The notes under the pieces are model-generated. The model was not told the origin of the DNA, ran no database searches, and saw only the letters and a program-made list of their open reading frames with translations. From contig CAJFCV020000006.1 of NCBI GenBank assembly GCA_904066235.2, positions 10,912,001-10,976,000 on the forward strand: a stretch of DNA of 64,000 bases, read 5' to 3'. Each line of letters begins with the position of its first letter. Within the stretch, counting starts at the first letter, position 1. A program made the position numbers and the translations under genes. This stretch comes from Bursaphelenchus xylophilus. Lineage: Eukaryota > Nematoda > Chromadorea > Rhabditida > Aphelenchoididae. Below are positions 23,215 to 35,600 of the stretch, one piece after another.

Positions 23215-24799
23215 TAAATTTTTATTTTTTTTCGTTTTTTGAAAATCTCGTTTCTTCTTGAAGAATAAAATGTGCTCTGACCATAAATCTATGAGTAATA
23301 TCGAAATAGTTGTGCCTTGTGCGAATAATCAAAGTAGATTCTTCTGTTCAAGATCGCAATAGTCAAGGAAGAAACGCCTTGTTTCCCTGCTAAACCCTCA
23401 TCATTTCGCGTGCTATCTCGCCAAGAAGAAGAAGATTGAATATCTCGGCTGTCACTAGAAACTGGACGGCAAAACTTTCAGGAAATGAATTATGGCTAGT
23501 CTTCAACAGGTATGAGAAATTTTAGGAAAATCTGAATGTTCCATTTGAAAAGCAATTCTTCAGATCTTACAAGTGAAGTCTTTCAGATGTGACACTCAGG
23601 TTTTCTTAAAATTTTGCATAACCGTTCTAGACCAGCCGTAAATCATTTCCTGAAAGTTTTGCCTCCCACTTTACAGTAGAAGCAGAGAAATTCAGCGGTC
23701 TTCTTTTCGAGACACCATGCAAAATGAGGAGAGTTAGGCATGGAAAAGCGAGTTTTCCCCATAAATTTTTGTCCCAGGATGAGAAAATCTTGTTCACTTG
23801 TAGAAACATCTTGCGACAGGTTAGTAATCGATCGTGAAATTTGTAAACCGAAAATCGCAAAAAAATTGTCAATTTTTGAGCATGTAATGTTTCGAAAACT
23901 CTCCTCGGTTTCTAGAAAATAAAGGCTAAGAGATTCGAATATGTATCACAAAATGGGGTTTTCAAACCTAGCCAGCTTCTATCCAAGTCTGTTTGCCGCA
24001 CCTGAAAGCCGCCCCTTGCCAGATTTTATTAAAAATTGACCTTGTACTTGATGAACAACATCTCAAAGGACAAAAAAGACGATTTCGAGAATTGTGCAAA
24101 CGACTTCACTAAAATGATCAATAGTCTAAACCCCATTTTACCTCATTAGACAATAAAGGTTCAATAATTTCACAAAAAAACTTAATTTCAAAATTTTGCA
24201 ATGAATATTGGACTGAAATTGAAAAATCCTCGGATAACCTAAAACACCAAAGCCTATCAATACTTCACTGTCAATTTCGAAGCTCTAAACTGCTAAAAAT
24301 GCAGTAAATTGTTTGCCAACACAGGGGATTCGGATTTACTTATAAAAACTTTTATTTACTTATAGCTCCCAAAAATTGCCCATTTGCTCTGTGAGTAAAG
24401 GGCGAGGTGTGGCCGTTAGGTCCTCAATGTAATCCAGAGACTCCTATTTACACTCAATAATGTAAAATGTTTTGACTTGACACTTTTCGTAAAGTAGACT
24501 ACGTACCACATTTGCTCCAAATTGGTACACTTTGGACCGAGTTAGAAGGGGGGTCAAAACTTTTGGCGGGGAGTATATATGAAAAGTGAATACTCGATCT
24601 CGTTCGCCCCTCAGAAGCAAAGAGTTCCAAGATCCAATTTGGAAATTTAAAAAAACGCCCGCTAGCCAGCACGTAAGTGAATAATAGCAGCTATTTAATT
24701 CAAGGTGGTCCTTGACCAGTTTTTTACACTCTTTCAATTGGTAGATGTTTCAAGAAAAACCCAGGAGACGAGGTTTTGCCGAGTCCTTGTTAGAGATGT

Positions 24800-24870
24800 C
24801 GCGACCAACGCGCCTCCTCGTTTCTGCGAGGTCGGCGTTGTTGGTTGCGCAACGAACCTCGGTATAAAAG
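24800..24870 (+). promoter_or_regulatory. Hairpin and TATA box upstream of gene E
   Basis: A GC-rich inverted repeat (GCGACCAACGC...GCGTTGTTGGTTGCGC around CCTCG...CGAGG) is followed by TATAAAAG at 24863-24870 and an (AG)n tract where transcription would start. Gene E starts 414 bp on, with a possible 5'UTR intron ending at the acceptor 25241-25247. The copy at 31490-31560 precedes gene F. Confidence 0.5.
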
Positions 24871-25137
24871 GGCTCGCGATCCGTATTCAGAGAGAGAGAG
24901 AGAGTTTGGAATGGGAGTGAGCATGGCTGCCTCATTTCGAGGACAATGAAGACACCATGAGATATTTGGGGTGGTCCTATAAGCTGTAGAGGATGCGGAG
25001 AACCGGGTCGTGGAAGACGGTGAGGTACCGGTTTCCTCATTGGGGCGAGGGTCAATCCATCGTACCCCCACAAGAATTGGGTGATTACAGAGATTTCTCG
25101 AATAAAAAAAGGATTTTTTTCTTTGATTTGCCTCCTA

Positions 25138-25158
25138 AACAGATCGTTTGCTCGACTG
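25138..25158 (+). promoter_or_regulatory. Shared 21-bp upstream element (gene E copy)
   Basis: AACAGATCGTTT, two bases, TCGACTG, 125 bp 5' of the gene E start. It is preceded by TTTGCCTCCTA, as in genes B and F. Confidence 0.5.
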
Positions 25159-25283
25159 ACTATTTTTACAATTCCTTTTGTTCATTTTTATTGGTTTTTG
25201 GCGTATTTTTACTTATTTATTGATCAATTTCTAACATTCATTTTCAGAATATCAAACCCCAACGTATACCTCACGTCTCCATC

Positions 25284-28200
25284 ATGGTCAAGATCTTTTT
25301 CGAGACTGGCAGTGGAGAGGTTGTAGAGCTGGAGAAGAACAATTTTGAAGTCGAAGAGAGTATTTGGAGTGTGGTCGGCAACTACCTGCGGGATTTCGAT
25401 GACCTCAAAGGTTTTAGCGTTCCGCGATGCACCTTCAAGGGAAAGGGCATCTCTCCCCACACGGTGTTGACTCCTCAACACGACGAAATTTTTGCCAAGC
25501 TGAGGACTTATGAGGTTGGTTTTATGCTTTTTATGTTTAGGAGGAAATTTCTGAGTGCTAAAAAGCAAAAAAATTATCACAACAAAAATTTTTGATATTT
25601 GTCCCAAAATTTTATCACTTGGTGTACTCCCCCTGTTAGAATTTTTGTGTTAAAAATCAATCTCCTCTGCTTTTAGATCCGCCTCGACTATAAGTTCGAA
25701 AAAACTGGTCTTGGTTGGGTAGGTACTGTAAAGTGCCAGGAAACTGACAACATCCTGAAAGTTTTGAAGAGAAAATTGAAGGAGAATAAGCATCCAGAGA
25801 TCTTCAAAGTCAAGTATGTGCAACAGACGCTGCCGAATGGATTCGTTGAACGCATTCATGGAACTATTTATGCTGGCTCCACATACGTCGTCCGTCTGAC
25901 ACAAACTAATATGGTAAGCAAAAAAATCTTTTATGATTCAACTTTTTTACATAAAAAATTACGTTTCTCATATTTACGCATCACCGATTTCAGTTTTGAT
26001 AAAATTTTGACGAAAGTTTGAGTAACATTTTTTAAGAGATTTTTGAGGTGTCACGCACGGCGATTTTACAAGGAAAGTACTTTTATGGGGGCTCCTACTT
26101 TTTGACGGGACATATCTCAAAAAATCAGAAAAAATGTGCTGATCAAGGATATATAAATCTTAGCTGCCCATTTTAGGTTTTTAGAGGTGAAAACTCAATC
26201 GGAAGTTAACTTAAAGTTCTATATGAACCCCTTTTCGCTTAATTTTTCACGGGTCTACAATTTTTATTTTGGCTTAAAATGATGTTTATTGAGTTTCTAA
26301 GACGTAAAAAATCAGTCTTGGCCAAAAATTTATTTTTCCGACCTTCAACTTCAAAAAAAGTTGATTCAGCCCGAAAGAGAAATCGAACCCTTGCGGCGTT
26401 CCCGCTCTTGATTCCCAAACTACGGCGCTAGCCACTCGGCCACACCGCTCTCTTCCGAAGGAGGCCGACTGCGCTTTTTATCGTTTCGAATGCCTGCGCC
26501 TTTTGTAGGGAAATTAAGGCAGTTTTTGGGCATTTTCACCCCTAAAAACCTAAAATGGGCAGCTAAAATTTATATATCCTTGATCAGCACATTTTTTCTG
26601 ATTTTTTGAGTTATGTCTCGTCAAAAAGTAGGAGCCCCCATAAAAGTACTTTCCTTGTTAGGTCGAAAGTTGGCGAATAATCTGGGGTTTCCCCCGCCTG
26701 AAAAGCTGAGATTTTTAGTGATTGATACATGAAATTGATATATCATGCGTGTTAAATTCGAAGGAAATCTGAACATCGGACTTTGAACAAGCTACTTTTT
26801 CAAGGGAATTAGTCCTTAGTAATGACTTGTTTTAGCCGCACCGAGTCTCCGAAGCCATCGAGGCCGGCTTGCATCAGATCTCCGATCGCTTGGACGCGAG
26901 ACCTTCGGCTTTCGTGGAAATCCTCACGGAAAGAATGGATGACAACACTTTAAGCCGAGTTGAAACCGTCAAGTCGAGGGTTTCCCAACTCCTCAGTCCC
27001 AAAGACACTCCAGAGTACACGAAGTTGAACGTCGATTACAACGACCTTTCCAAAAAACTTGCCTCGGCTCAGGAGGACCTCGAGAAGGAAACTAATCGAT
27101 TGAAGGAGGTGATCCGACAGTGTCAAGCTGAATGCAGAGAGAAGGACGAAATTACCGTCAAACTTCGAGATGAATTGAACAACTCTCGCACCGAATGCAG
27201 CGAGAACTTGCAGATGGTGCAGGGATACAAGAAACGGTTCGACGAGGAGATTGAGAAGAATTTCAAGTCCGAAAACCAAATTGAGGCGCTGAAGAAGGAG
27301 TTGGCTGCGAAGGAGGTGAACTTGTAGGGGAGATGACAGGAACGAACTGGTTAGAGTGATTTACTGTTTTAATAAACAACATGTTATATCAGAACGCCAA
27401 TGTTTATTCAATTTGGGGTCCCATCAAGGGGGGGGGCAGTCATTTGGGGAGTTCGATCTTGGCATTCCGAAGAAGGAGTTGGCTGCATCGGATGCCAGTG
27501 AAGAGGGAGAAGGTGAGAATTCGACCGAGTACGTCGAACCCTCGGAGGAGAATCAAGTTGGACAGAAAAGTGTCTACGAGGTCATTTTCGGGCAATCAGA
27601 ACTGCATGACGTTTGACGCAGATTTAAAATAGAATTTTCTACTCAGAAATCCATGAGATTTTTTTAACGGATATTGTAAAAAATTGGCATTTTTTGCAAT
27701 TTTTTTGGTTTGGAAATGTCAGGCAGAATGACTATTGCGGCGTGTAATGATTCTACAAATAATCAGCTTCTTCCGTGCAGGGTCGAAATAGTTACTGACA
27801 AAAAGAATTTATTTCGAACGCCTGTCCTCATTTCGCGTGCTCTCGCAAAGAAGGTTTATTATCTTGGTAGCGGCTGGGAAATGAATTTGCGGAAAATATG
27901 AATGCCCTACTTAATAATCCGGAAGTCTTCCCTTCAGATATCGGACGGGAATTCTTCCAGTGAGGGAATTCAGAGTGCAAATCTTTGTATACGAGGTCTT
28001 AACCAGTCGCAGACCAATCCTTGAAAGTTTTATCCCGCGGTTCTCAGCAGCTACCAAGATAATAAACTTTCTTTGCGAGAGAACACGCGAAATGGGGAGA
28101 GACGTTCTAAAGAATTTATTTTTGTCAGTAACTTTTTTGGCTTTGCACTGAAGAAGCTGATTATTTGTAGAATCATTACACGCTGCATAGTCATTTAGCC

Positions 28201-29591
28201 TGACATTTCTAAACCAAAAAATCGCGAAAAAGGTCAATATTCTACAATATCCGTTCAAAAAAATCTCTGGGATCTCTGACAAGGGAATGGTTTGAACTGT
28301 CCGTGAGCTTTCAACATGAGACCCACAAATTCTGAAAGAGCGTAAAAAATTTAGTAAGAATCCGTTTTCCTTTTTTGCCGAATGGTCTTGGGACGGTCGA
28401 TTTTTATCGACCGGTTTTAATATTTTTATGTTACAGTAATCTTAGAAACTTGGTTTTCAAAAAACTGAATGCTCAATCACCAAAAACGTATATATCCAGA
28501 ATTTCGGGTCATTACCTCTTTTTATGACGCCGCGAGACATAAAATTCCAAAAAGGACAAATTAATGCAAATTTATGCCTTCCGGGCAGAATTTGGGAAAA
28601 ATATTTTGGGCGTTTGTTAAACACATGTCTACAGTCATTTTAGACCAAAAGATTCAAAATCGACTTTTTTGTAAATATTCACGCGGTCACAGCTGACGCA
28701 GGGAGCCAAAAATAATCTTTTCAACTTTTCTTGCAAAATTTTGAGAAAAGGCGAAAATTTGGCAACATTCTTTTCTGGAAGCCCGAAAAAATTTGCAATA
28801 TCGTGGAAAACCTCCTGGAATGGTCCAAAAACATCTTTAACATACCAGAAGATTGACAAATGGCATCATCGAAAACTCAAAAATGTTGCCAAATTGTCAA
28901 CTTTTCTTGAAATTTTGCAAAAAAATCTGTAAAACATTTGAATAAATAAAAAAAATTCTTTACGTAGCTATTGAATACAGTAACTGATATGTACGACCAA
29001 GCCGAGGATATCCGCTTCGGCTGGACTCGAACCTCCAAGACCTCCCTCTGCCAAAAGATTTGTGCGTGGAACTTTTTCCACGAGACTATTTGGTGACGCT
29101 TTCCTGGGCATTTCGGTTTATCTTTTCTCTCTTTCAATTCCTTTAGTCGGATCTTTCTGTCGATATTTCTCGTCTCTCAAGACCATTCGGCAAAAATGGA
29201 AAACGGATTCCTACTAAACTTTGTACGGTCTTTCAGAATTTGGGGGTCTCATGTTGAAAGCTCACGGACAGTTCAAACCATTCCCTTGTGAGGAATGCCA
29301 GGAGTTTCGCAAATGTCATTGAAAATGCTATTCCAAATGTGCGTGGATTCTTATGCAATTCTGTTTGCTCCGCGTCAGTAACTTGCTTTGTTGCAGGGGG
29401 AAGATGCACGAGAAAGGCAGGATGAAGAGCGTCATAAAGAAGAAGGTTCTGAGCAAAATTTTGAGGGAAAAAAGGAAGAAAACGGAGAAGAGACTCAAGA
29501 GGAAAATGAAGAAGAGGAGGCAAGTGAGGAAGTTAGCTACGAAAACACGGCCAAGGAAGACTTCGAAGTGGTGGAGCCGACTTCTTGTTGA
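25284..29591 (+). CDS. Gene E: family member with damaged 3' part
   Basis: Certain exons: 25284-25514 (module 1, MVKIFFETGSGEVVELEK), 25677-25913 (module 2, IRLDYKFEKTGLGWVG) and 26836 onward (PHRVSEAIEAGLHQISDRLD, then coiled coil with SPKDTPEYTKLNVDYNDL). Read straight on, the third exon meets TAG at 27325-27327, giving 319 aa without the acidic tail. Gene F has a sense codon there. Splicing at GAG|GTGAAC (27315) to 29397-29591, with or without an exon 27440-27580, would keep phase 0 and add the acidic tail ending KEDFEVVEPTSC. The donor at 27580 (GTCATT) and the poly-G acceptor at 27440 are poor. So E is either shortened, re-spliced or decaying. Modules 3 and 4 are absent; a TTTCAG remnant of the module 3 acceptor survives near 25990. 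Confidence 0.65.
26069..26657. mobile_element. 589-bp foldback with CAAGG ends in gene E intron 2
   Basis: Inverted ends CAAGGAAAGTACTTTTATGG and complement, flanked by TTA (26066-26068 and 26658-26660). Gene F has the empty site with a single TTA at 33452-33454, so the insertion and its 3-bp duplication are directly visible. Suits a PIF/Harbinger-like element. Confidence 0.9.
26375..26450 (-). other. tRNA-like segment inside the gene E foldback
   Basis: On the minus strand: perfect A box TGGCCGAGTGG (26442-26432) and B box GGTTCGATTTC (26399-26389), spaced as in a Ser/Leu-type tRNA. Acceptor arms do not pair. tRNA-derived relic. Confidence 0.6.
27652..28267. mobile_element. Foldback in the last gene E intron (older than the duplication)
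   Basis: Ends GAGATTTTTTTAACGGATAT and inverted partner ATATCCGTTCAAAAAAATCT. Arms of over 200 bp. Also present in gene F (35286-36630, enlarged by further sequence), so it predates the duplication. Confidence 0.75.
28280..29288. mobile_element. 1.0-kb foldback with CAAGGG ends in gene E
   Basis: Ends CAAGGGAATGGT and ACCATTCCCTTG, TGA duplication at 28277-28279 and 29289-29291. The empty site in gene F is at 36650-36652. Same family as 10280-11449. The right arm has a tRNA-like segment on the minus strand (A box TAGTCTCGTGG, B box GGTTCGAGTCC) near 29020-29100. Confidence 0.9.
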
Positions 29592-29780
29592 CTCTAATCA
29601 GTGTCCAAATTAATCTAAAGGTAATATTAACCATAATCATATTTGTTTTCCAGTTGTTATTTTCACAGTTAACCGTTATTTCAATTTTTTGAATAAAAAC
29701 CCACAGAAATATGAGGACCGGAAAATAATTTTGTTTATTCAATGTGAAAGTTTTTTCGCCGATTATGCAATGTGGGGCAG

Positions 29781-29914
29781 GATCAATTCAAATTCATACG
29801 ATTTCGAATGGCAAAGCATCGGAAGAGAAGCTCGAGGAGTCATCTGCAGGCGAAAGTTTTGAGGTCCTTAATCAAAATCAATTTCAAATCTCCGACGATT
29901 CTCCTCATGGTTGA
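29781..29914 (+). pseudogene. Copied 3' end of gene D last exon
   Basis: Matches gene D from about 23085 to its stop, including the reading KLEESSAGESFEVLNQ and the HG-stop end. It has no upstream exons. It marks the junction of the tandem duplication. A few changes from D; not expected to be expressed as protein. Confidence 0.85.
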
Positions 29915-31819
29915 TAAATTTTTATTTTTTTTCGTTTTTTGAAAATCTCGTTTCTTCTTGAAGAATAAAACGCGTTTTGGCTATAAATATATGAGTAATA
30001 TCGAAATAGTTGTGCGAATAATCAAAGTAGATTCTTCTGTTCAAGATCGAAATAGTTAAGGAAGAAACGCCTTGTTTCCCTGCTAAACCCTCATCATTTC
30101 GCGTGCTATCTCGCCAAGAAGAAGATTGAATATCGCGGCTGCTACTGTAAAATGAGTGGCAAAACTTTCAGGAAATGATTTATGGCTAGTCTTCAACAGG
30201 TATGAGAAATTTTAGAAAAATCTGAATGTTCCATTTGAAAAGCAATTCTTCAGATCTTACAAGTGAAGTCTTTCAGATGTGACACTCAGGTTTTCTTAAA
30301 ATTTTGCATAACCGTTCTAGACCAGCCGTAAATCATTTCCTGAAAGTTTTGCCTCCCACTTTACAGTAGAAGCAGAGAAATTCAGCGGTCTTCTTTTCGA
30401 GACACCATGCAAAATGAGGAGAGTTAGGCATGGAAAAGCGAGTTTTCCCCATAAATTTTTGTCCCAGGATGAGAAAATCTTGTTCACTTGTAGAAACATC
30501 TTGCGACAGGTTAGTAATCGATCGTGAAATTTGTAAACCGAAAATCGCAAAAAAATTGTCAATTTTTGAGCATGTAATGTTTCGAAAACTCTCCTCGGTT
30601 TCTAGAAAATAAAGGCTAAGAGATTCGAATATGTATCACAAAATGGGGTTTTCAAACCTAGCCAGCTTCTATCCAAGTCTGTTTGCCGCACCTGAAAGCC
30701 GCCCCTTGCCAGATTTTATTAAAAATTGACCTTGTACTTGATGAACAACATCTCAAAGGACAAAAAAGACGATTTCGAGAATTGTGCAAACGACTTCACT
30801 AAAATGATCAATAGTCTAAACCCCATTTTACCTCATTAGACAATAAAGGTTCAATAATTTCACAAAAAAACTTAATTTCAAAATTTTGCAATGAATATTG
30901 GACTGAAATTGAAAAATCCTCGGATAACCTAAAACACCAAAGCCTATCAATACTTCACTGTCAATTTCGAAGCTCTAAACTGCTAAAAATGCAGTAAATT
31001 GTTTGCCAACACAGGGGATTCGGATTTACTTATAAAAACTCTTATTTACTTATAGCTCCCAAAAATTGCCCATTTGCTCTGTGAGTAAAGGGCGAGGTGT
31101 GGCCGTTAGGTCCTCAATGTAATCCAGAGACTCCTATTTACACTCAATAATGTAAAATGTTTTGACTTGACACTTTTTGTAAAGTAGACTACGTATCAAA
31201 TTTGCTCCAAATTGGTACATTTTGGACCGAGTTAGAAGGGGGGTCAAAACTTTTGGCGGGGAGTATATATGAAAAGTGAATACTCGATCTCGTTCGCCCC
31301 TCAGAAGCAAAGAGTGACAAGATCCAATTTGGAAATTTAAAAAAACGCCCGCTAGCCAGCACGTAAGTGAATAATAGCAGCTATTTAATTCAAGGTGGTC
31401 CTTGACCAGTTTTTTACACTCTTTCAATTGGTACATGTTTGAAGAAAAACCCAGGAGACGAGGTTTTGCCGAGCCCTTGTTAGAGATGTCGCGACCAACG
31501 CGCCTCCTCGTTTCTGCGAGGTCGGCGTTGTTGGTTGCGCAACGAACCTCGGTATAAAAGGGCTCGCGATCCGTGTTCAGAGAGAGTTTGGAATGGGAGT
31601 GAGCATGGCTGTCTCATTTCGAAGACAATAATGGCACCATGAGATATTTGGGGTTGTCCTATAAGCTGTAGAGGATGCGGAGAACCGGGTCGTGGAAGAC
31701 GGTGAGGTACCGGTTTCCTCATTGGGGCGAGGGTCAATCCATCGTACCCCCACAAGAATTGGGTGATTACAGAGATTTCTCGAATAAAAAAAGGATTTTT
31801 TTCTTTGATTTGCCTCCTA

Positions 31820-31840
31820 AACAGATCGTTTGTTCGACTG
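31820..31840 (+). promoter_or_regulatory. Shared 21-bp upstream element (gene F copy)
   Basis: Same word as at 25138-25158. Here the 699-bp insertion at 31894-32592 separates it from the gene F start. Confidence 0.5.
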
Positions 31841-31893
31841 ACTATTTTTACAATTCCTTTTGTTCATTTTTCTTGGTTTTTGGCGTATTTTTA

Positions 31894-32592
31894 CAGGGTG
31901 CGGCAATTTTTCGGCCGGATTTGAATTGGCTATAACTTTTTTAGTTTTTATCCGAATGTTAAAATTCTTTTTTTACCTGAATCCTCAGACAACCCCATTT
32001 TGTTTAATACCAAATATGTTACATATACAGGGACCTAGTTCATAGTTATTGGCCTTTCGGTCGTTTTCTCTGCTTTTTCGGCGTGTGTGAAAATCGCCAT
32101 AAAAAATGACTTTTTTTTACGCATTTTGTCGTAAAAAGTTTCATGCATGTTCATGCCATGGAGAATACCGTTTCCACAAAAAATCAGCTATTTCCGCACA
32201 AAATTAGCGAGGATATAGCCAAAAAGTTTTTCTGTGTGACCACTCATGTGCCCTCCTGACCGCAAAGAATCGTTGAATATCTTCGTCGCCCCTGAAAGGT
32301 GCGGGCTGAAACTTTCATGAATTGATGTGTGGCCTATGTCCGGCCCATGTGCAAAATTTAAAGAAAATCTGAGAGTCGTACTAGGGGTAATTCCATTGTC
32401 AGCTATGAAAATTAGAGCTTTTTCTTTGTCTCGAATTTTTACTGTAGTCTAATGAACGGGTATAACATATATGGTAGTAAACAAAATGGGGTTGTCTATG
32501 GATTCAGGGAAAAAAAGAATTTTAACATTTGCACAAAAACTAAAAAAGTTATGGCCAATTAAAATGGCCGGCCGAAAAATTGCCGCACCCTG
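31894..32592. mobile_element. 699-bp CAGGGTGCGGCAA element in the gene F leader
   Basis: Inverted ends CAGGGTGCGGCAATTTTTCG and complement, TA on both sides. The empty site with one TA is seen upstream of gene E near 25211. Tc1/mariner-type target. The interior holds a nested copy of the dispersed repeat (about 32090-32400). Related to 54346-54602. Confidence 0.9.
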
Positions 32593-32670
32593 TACTTATA
32601 TATTTATTGATCAATTTCTAACATTCATTTTCAGAATATCGAACCCCAACGTATACCTCACGTCTCCATC

Positions 32671-35600
32671 ATGGTCAAGATCTTTTTCGAGACTGGCAGT
32701 GGAGAGGTTGTAGAGCTGGAGAAGAACAATTTTGAAGTCGAAGAGAGTATTTGGAGTGTGGTCGGCAACTACCTGCGGGATTTCGATGACCTCAAAGGTT
32801 TTAGCGTTCCGCGATGCACCTTCAAGGGAAAGGGCATCTCTCCCCACACGGTGTTGACTCCTCAACACGACGAGATTTTTGCCAAGCTGAGGACTTATGA
32901 GGTTGGTTTTATGCTTTTTATGTTTAGGAGGAAATTTCTGAGTGCTAAAAAGCAAAAAAATTATCACAACAAAAATTTTTGATATTTGTCCCAAAATTTT
33001 ATCACTTGGTGTACTCCCCCTGTTAGAACTTTTGTGTTAAAAATAAATCTCCTCTGCTTTTAGATCCGCCTCGACTATAAGTTCGAAAAAACTGGTCTTG
33101 GTTGGGTAGGTACTGTAAAGTGCCAGGAAACTGACAACATCCTGAAAGTTTTGAAGAGAAAATTGAAGGAGAATAAGCATCCAGAGACCTTCAAAGTCAA
33201 GTATGTGCAACACACGCTGCCGGATGGACTTGATAAACGCATTGATGGAACTATTTATAATGGATCCACATATATCGTCCGTCTGACACAAACTGATATG
33301 GTAAGCAAAAAAATCTTTTATGATTAAACTTTTTTACATAAAAAATTACGTTTCTCATATTTACGCAGCACCGACTTCAGTTTTGATAAAATTTTGACGC
33401 AAATATATATATATTTTTTTAAGAGATTTGTGAGGTGTCACGAACGGCGATTTTAGGTCGAAAGTTGGCCAATATTCTGGGGTTTCTTCCGCCTGAAAAG
33501 CTGAGATTTTCAGTGATTGATACTTGACATTGATGTATCATCTGTGTTAAATTAGAAGGAAGTCTGAACATCGGACTTTGAACAAGCTACTTTTTCAAGG
33601 GAATTAGTACTTACAAGGGATCGGCAAATAGTTGCAACCTTTAATCTTAACGAAACATAAATCGTTTGAAAGAGCATTAAAAATAGTGCACAACGCAAAA
33701 AAAATTAGCTGCCTAATATATGTTTGGACAAAGTTATGGCCATAACACAGTTTTTAGCCTAATTTCATGCGTCACTTTATAAGCTCTTGGAATCGCAATA
33801 GAATAGTGTCCAGTTGGCCGAGTGGTAGTGACTCCACTTCCGGCGCAACAAGTCCTGGTTTCGAATCCGGGCTCTGCGGATTTTTTGCGTTTTGTATCTT
33901 ATATGCCACAAAACCATGGTATGTTGGTATTTTTTAACAGTTTGTGTCCTTTTGCAGACGAAATTCATTTTTACGGGATTTTTTTGAATTTCTGGCTTTT
34001 TTTGAAACGACCACAAATTTGATGGTGATGAGAGTGGGGATACCACTATCATATAATGCAAGGGTGTCATCCCAGTAGCCTGACCTATTATAATTACTGG
34101 ACGAGAATTGAATTTACTAGGACCTGTAAATATACATTTTTTCGAAAAAATACGAAGAGAAAATTGTAAAATCGGGCAAAAGACTATTGCTGACACAGTG
34201 GACCAGCCATTGGTAGGGTAGGACACACGAAATTTTGAATTTTGAGATTTTAGTTTGTGAACGACCACAACAATCATATAAATGTATTTCCAAAGCTTTT
34301 TGCTTCAATTTTCTCATTAACCTAGTTTTATTTACAATTTTTTGGAACAAGCAGTAATGTCTAATAACTCATAACCGAGAATTGGTAGAGCCTTAAAACG
34401 ACCGTGATAGACGTTTTTGAACACTAGAAAATGAAAGGAGGCGATTTCAAGCCGCCAGGATTACTGTAATATAAGAAACCGGCGTTTTGGCCGCATATAA
34501 CCACTTTCATAAAACGGCCATAACTTTGCCCAAACATAAATTAGGCAGCTAATTTTTTTTGCGTTGTGCACTGCTTTTAATGCTCTTTCAAATGATATAT
34601 GTTTCGTTAAGATTAAAGGTTGCAACTATTTGCCGATCCCTTGTTAGTTAAAATTTCTTTTAGCCGCATGGAGTCTCCGAAGCCACCGAGGCCGGCTTGC
34701 ATCAGATCTCCGATCGCTTGGACGCGAAACTTTCGGCTTTCATGGAAATCCTCAAGGAAAGAATGGATGACAACACTTTAAGCCGAGTTGAAACCGTCAA
34801 GTCGAGGGTTTCCCAACTCCTCAGTCCCAAAGACACTCCAGAGTACACGAAGTTGAACGTCGATTACAACGACCTTTCCAAAAAACTTGCCTCGGCTCAG
34901 GAGGACCTCGAGAAGGAAACTAATCGATTGAAGGAGGTGATCCGACAGTGTCAAGCTGAATGCAGAGAGAAGGACGAAATTACCGTCAAACTTCGAGATG
35001 AATTGAACAACTCTCGCACCGAATGCAGCGAGAACTTGCAGATGGTGCAGGGATACAAGAAACTGATCGGCGAGGAGATTGAGAAGAATGTCAAGTCCGA
35101 AAACCAAATTGAGGCGCTGAAGAAGGAGTTGGCTGCGAAGGAGGAGGCTCTGAAGAAACATGAAGAACTTGGAAGGGAGATCTATCAAAAAGCTTGTGTT
35201 TGCGAGGTAATTTTCGGGCAATCAACTGCATGAAGTTTGACGCAGATATAACATAGTATTTTCAAAGAGATTTCTTAGAAATCCATGAGATTTTTTTAAC
35301 GGATATTGTAAAAAATTGACATTTTTTGCAATTTTTTTGGTTTGGAAATGTCAGGCAGAATGACTATTGCGGCATGTAATGATTCTACAAATAATCAGCT
35401 TCTTCCGTGCAGGGTCGAAATAGTTACTGACAAAAAGAATTTCTTTAGAACGCCTGTCAAAAAAAAAAGAAATTCAAAATTTGAGGACTTTGCCAAGGTT
35501 TGAATAGCATCCAAAGCGACCAAGATTGAAACTATATAGTACGAGAGTACACCGAGGGCACTGATTCAGGTATGACATTAAAAATCCAGCAATTCTGTCA

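Noticed and set aside
24750..25073. 107-codon Pro/Arg-rich minus ORF, repeated at 31.5 kb
   Set aside because: It overlaps the TATA box, hairpin and leader region; Pro/Arg richness reflects GC content. Not conserved outside the duplication.
26375..26450. Functional Ser/Leu tRNA gene
   Set aside because: A and B boxes are good but the acceptor stem does not pair and it lies inside a foldback; kept only as tRNA-like. The same holds for 33808-33882 and 41565-41640.
23627..30612. Identical ORFs (81 and 60 codons) at 23.6-23.9 and 30.3-30.6 kb
   Set aside because: They are identical because of the tandem duplication, not because of selection; no other sign of coding.
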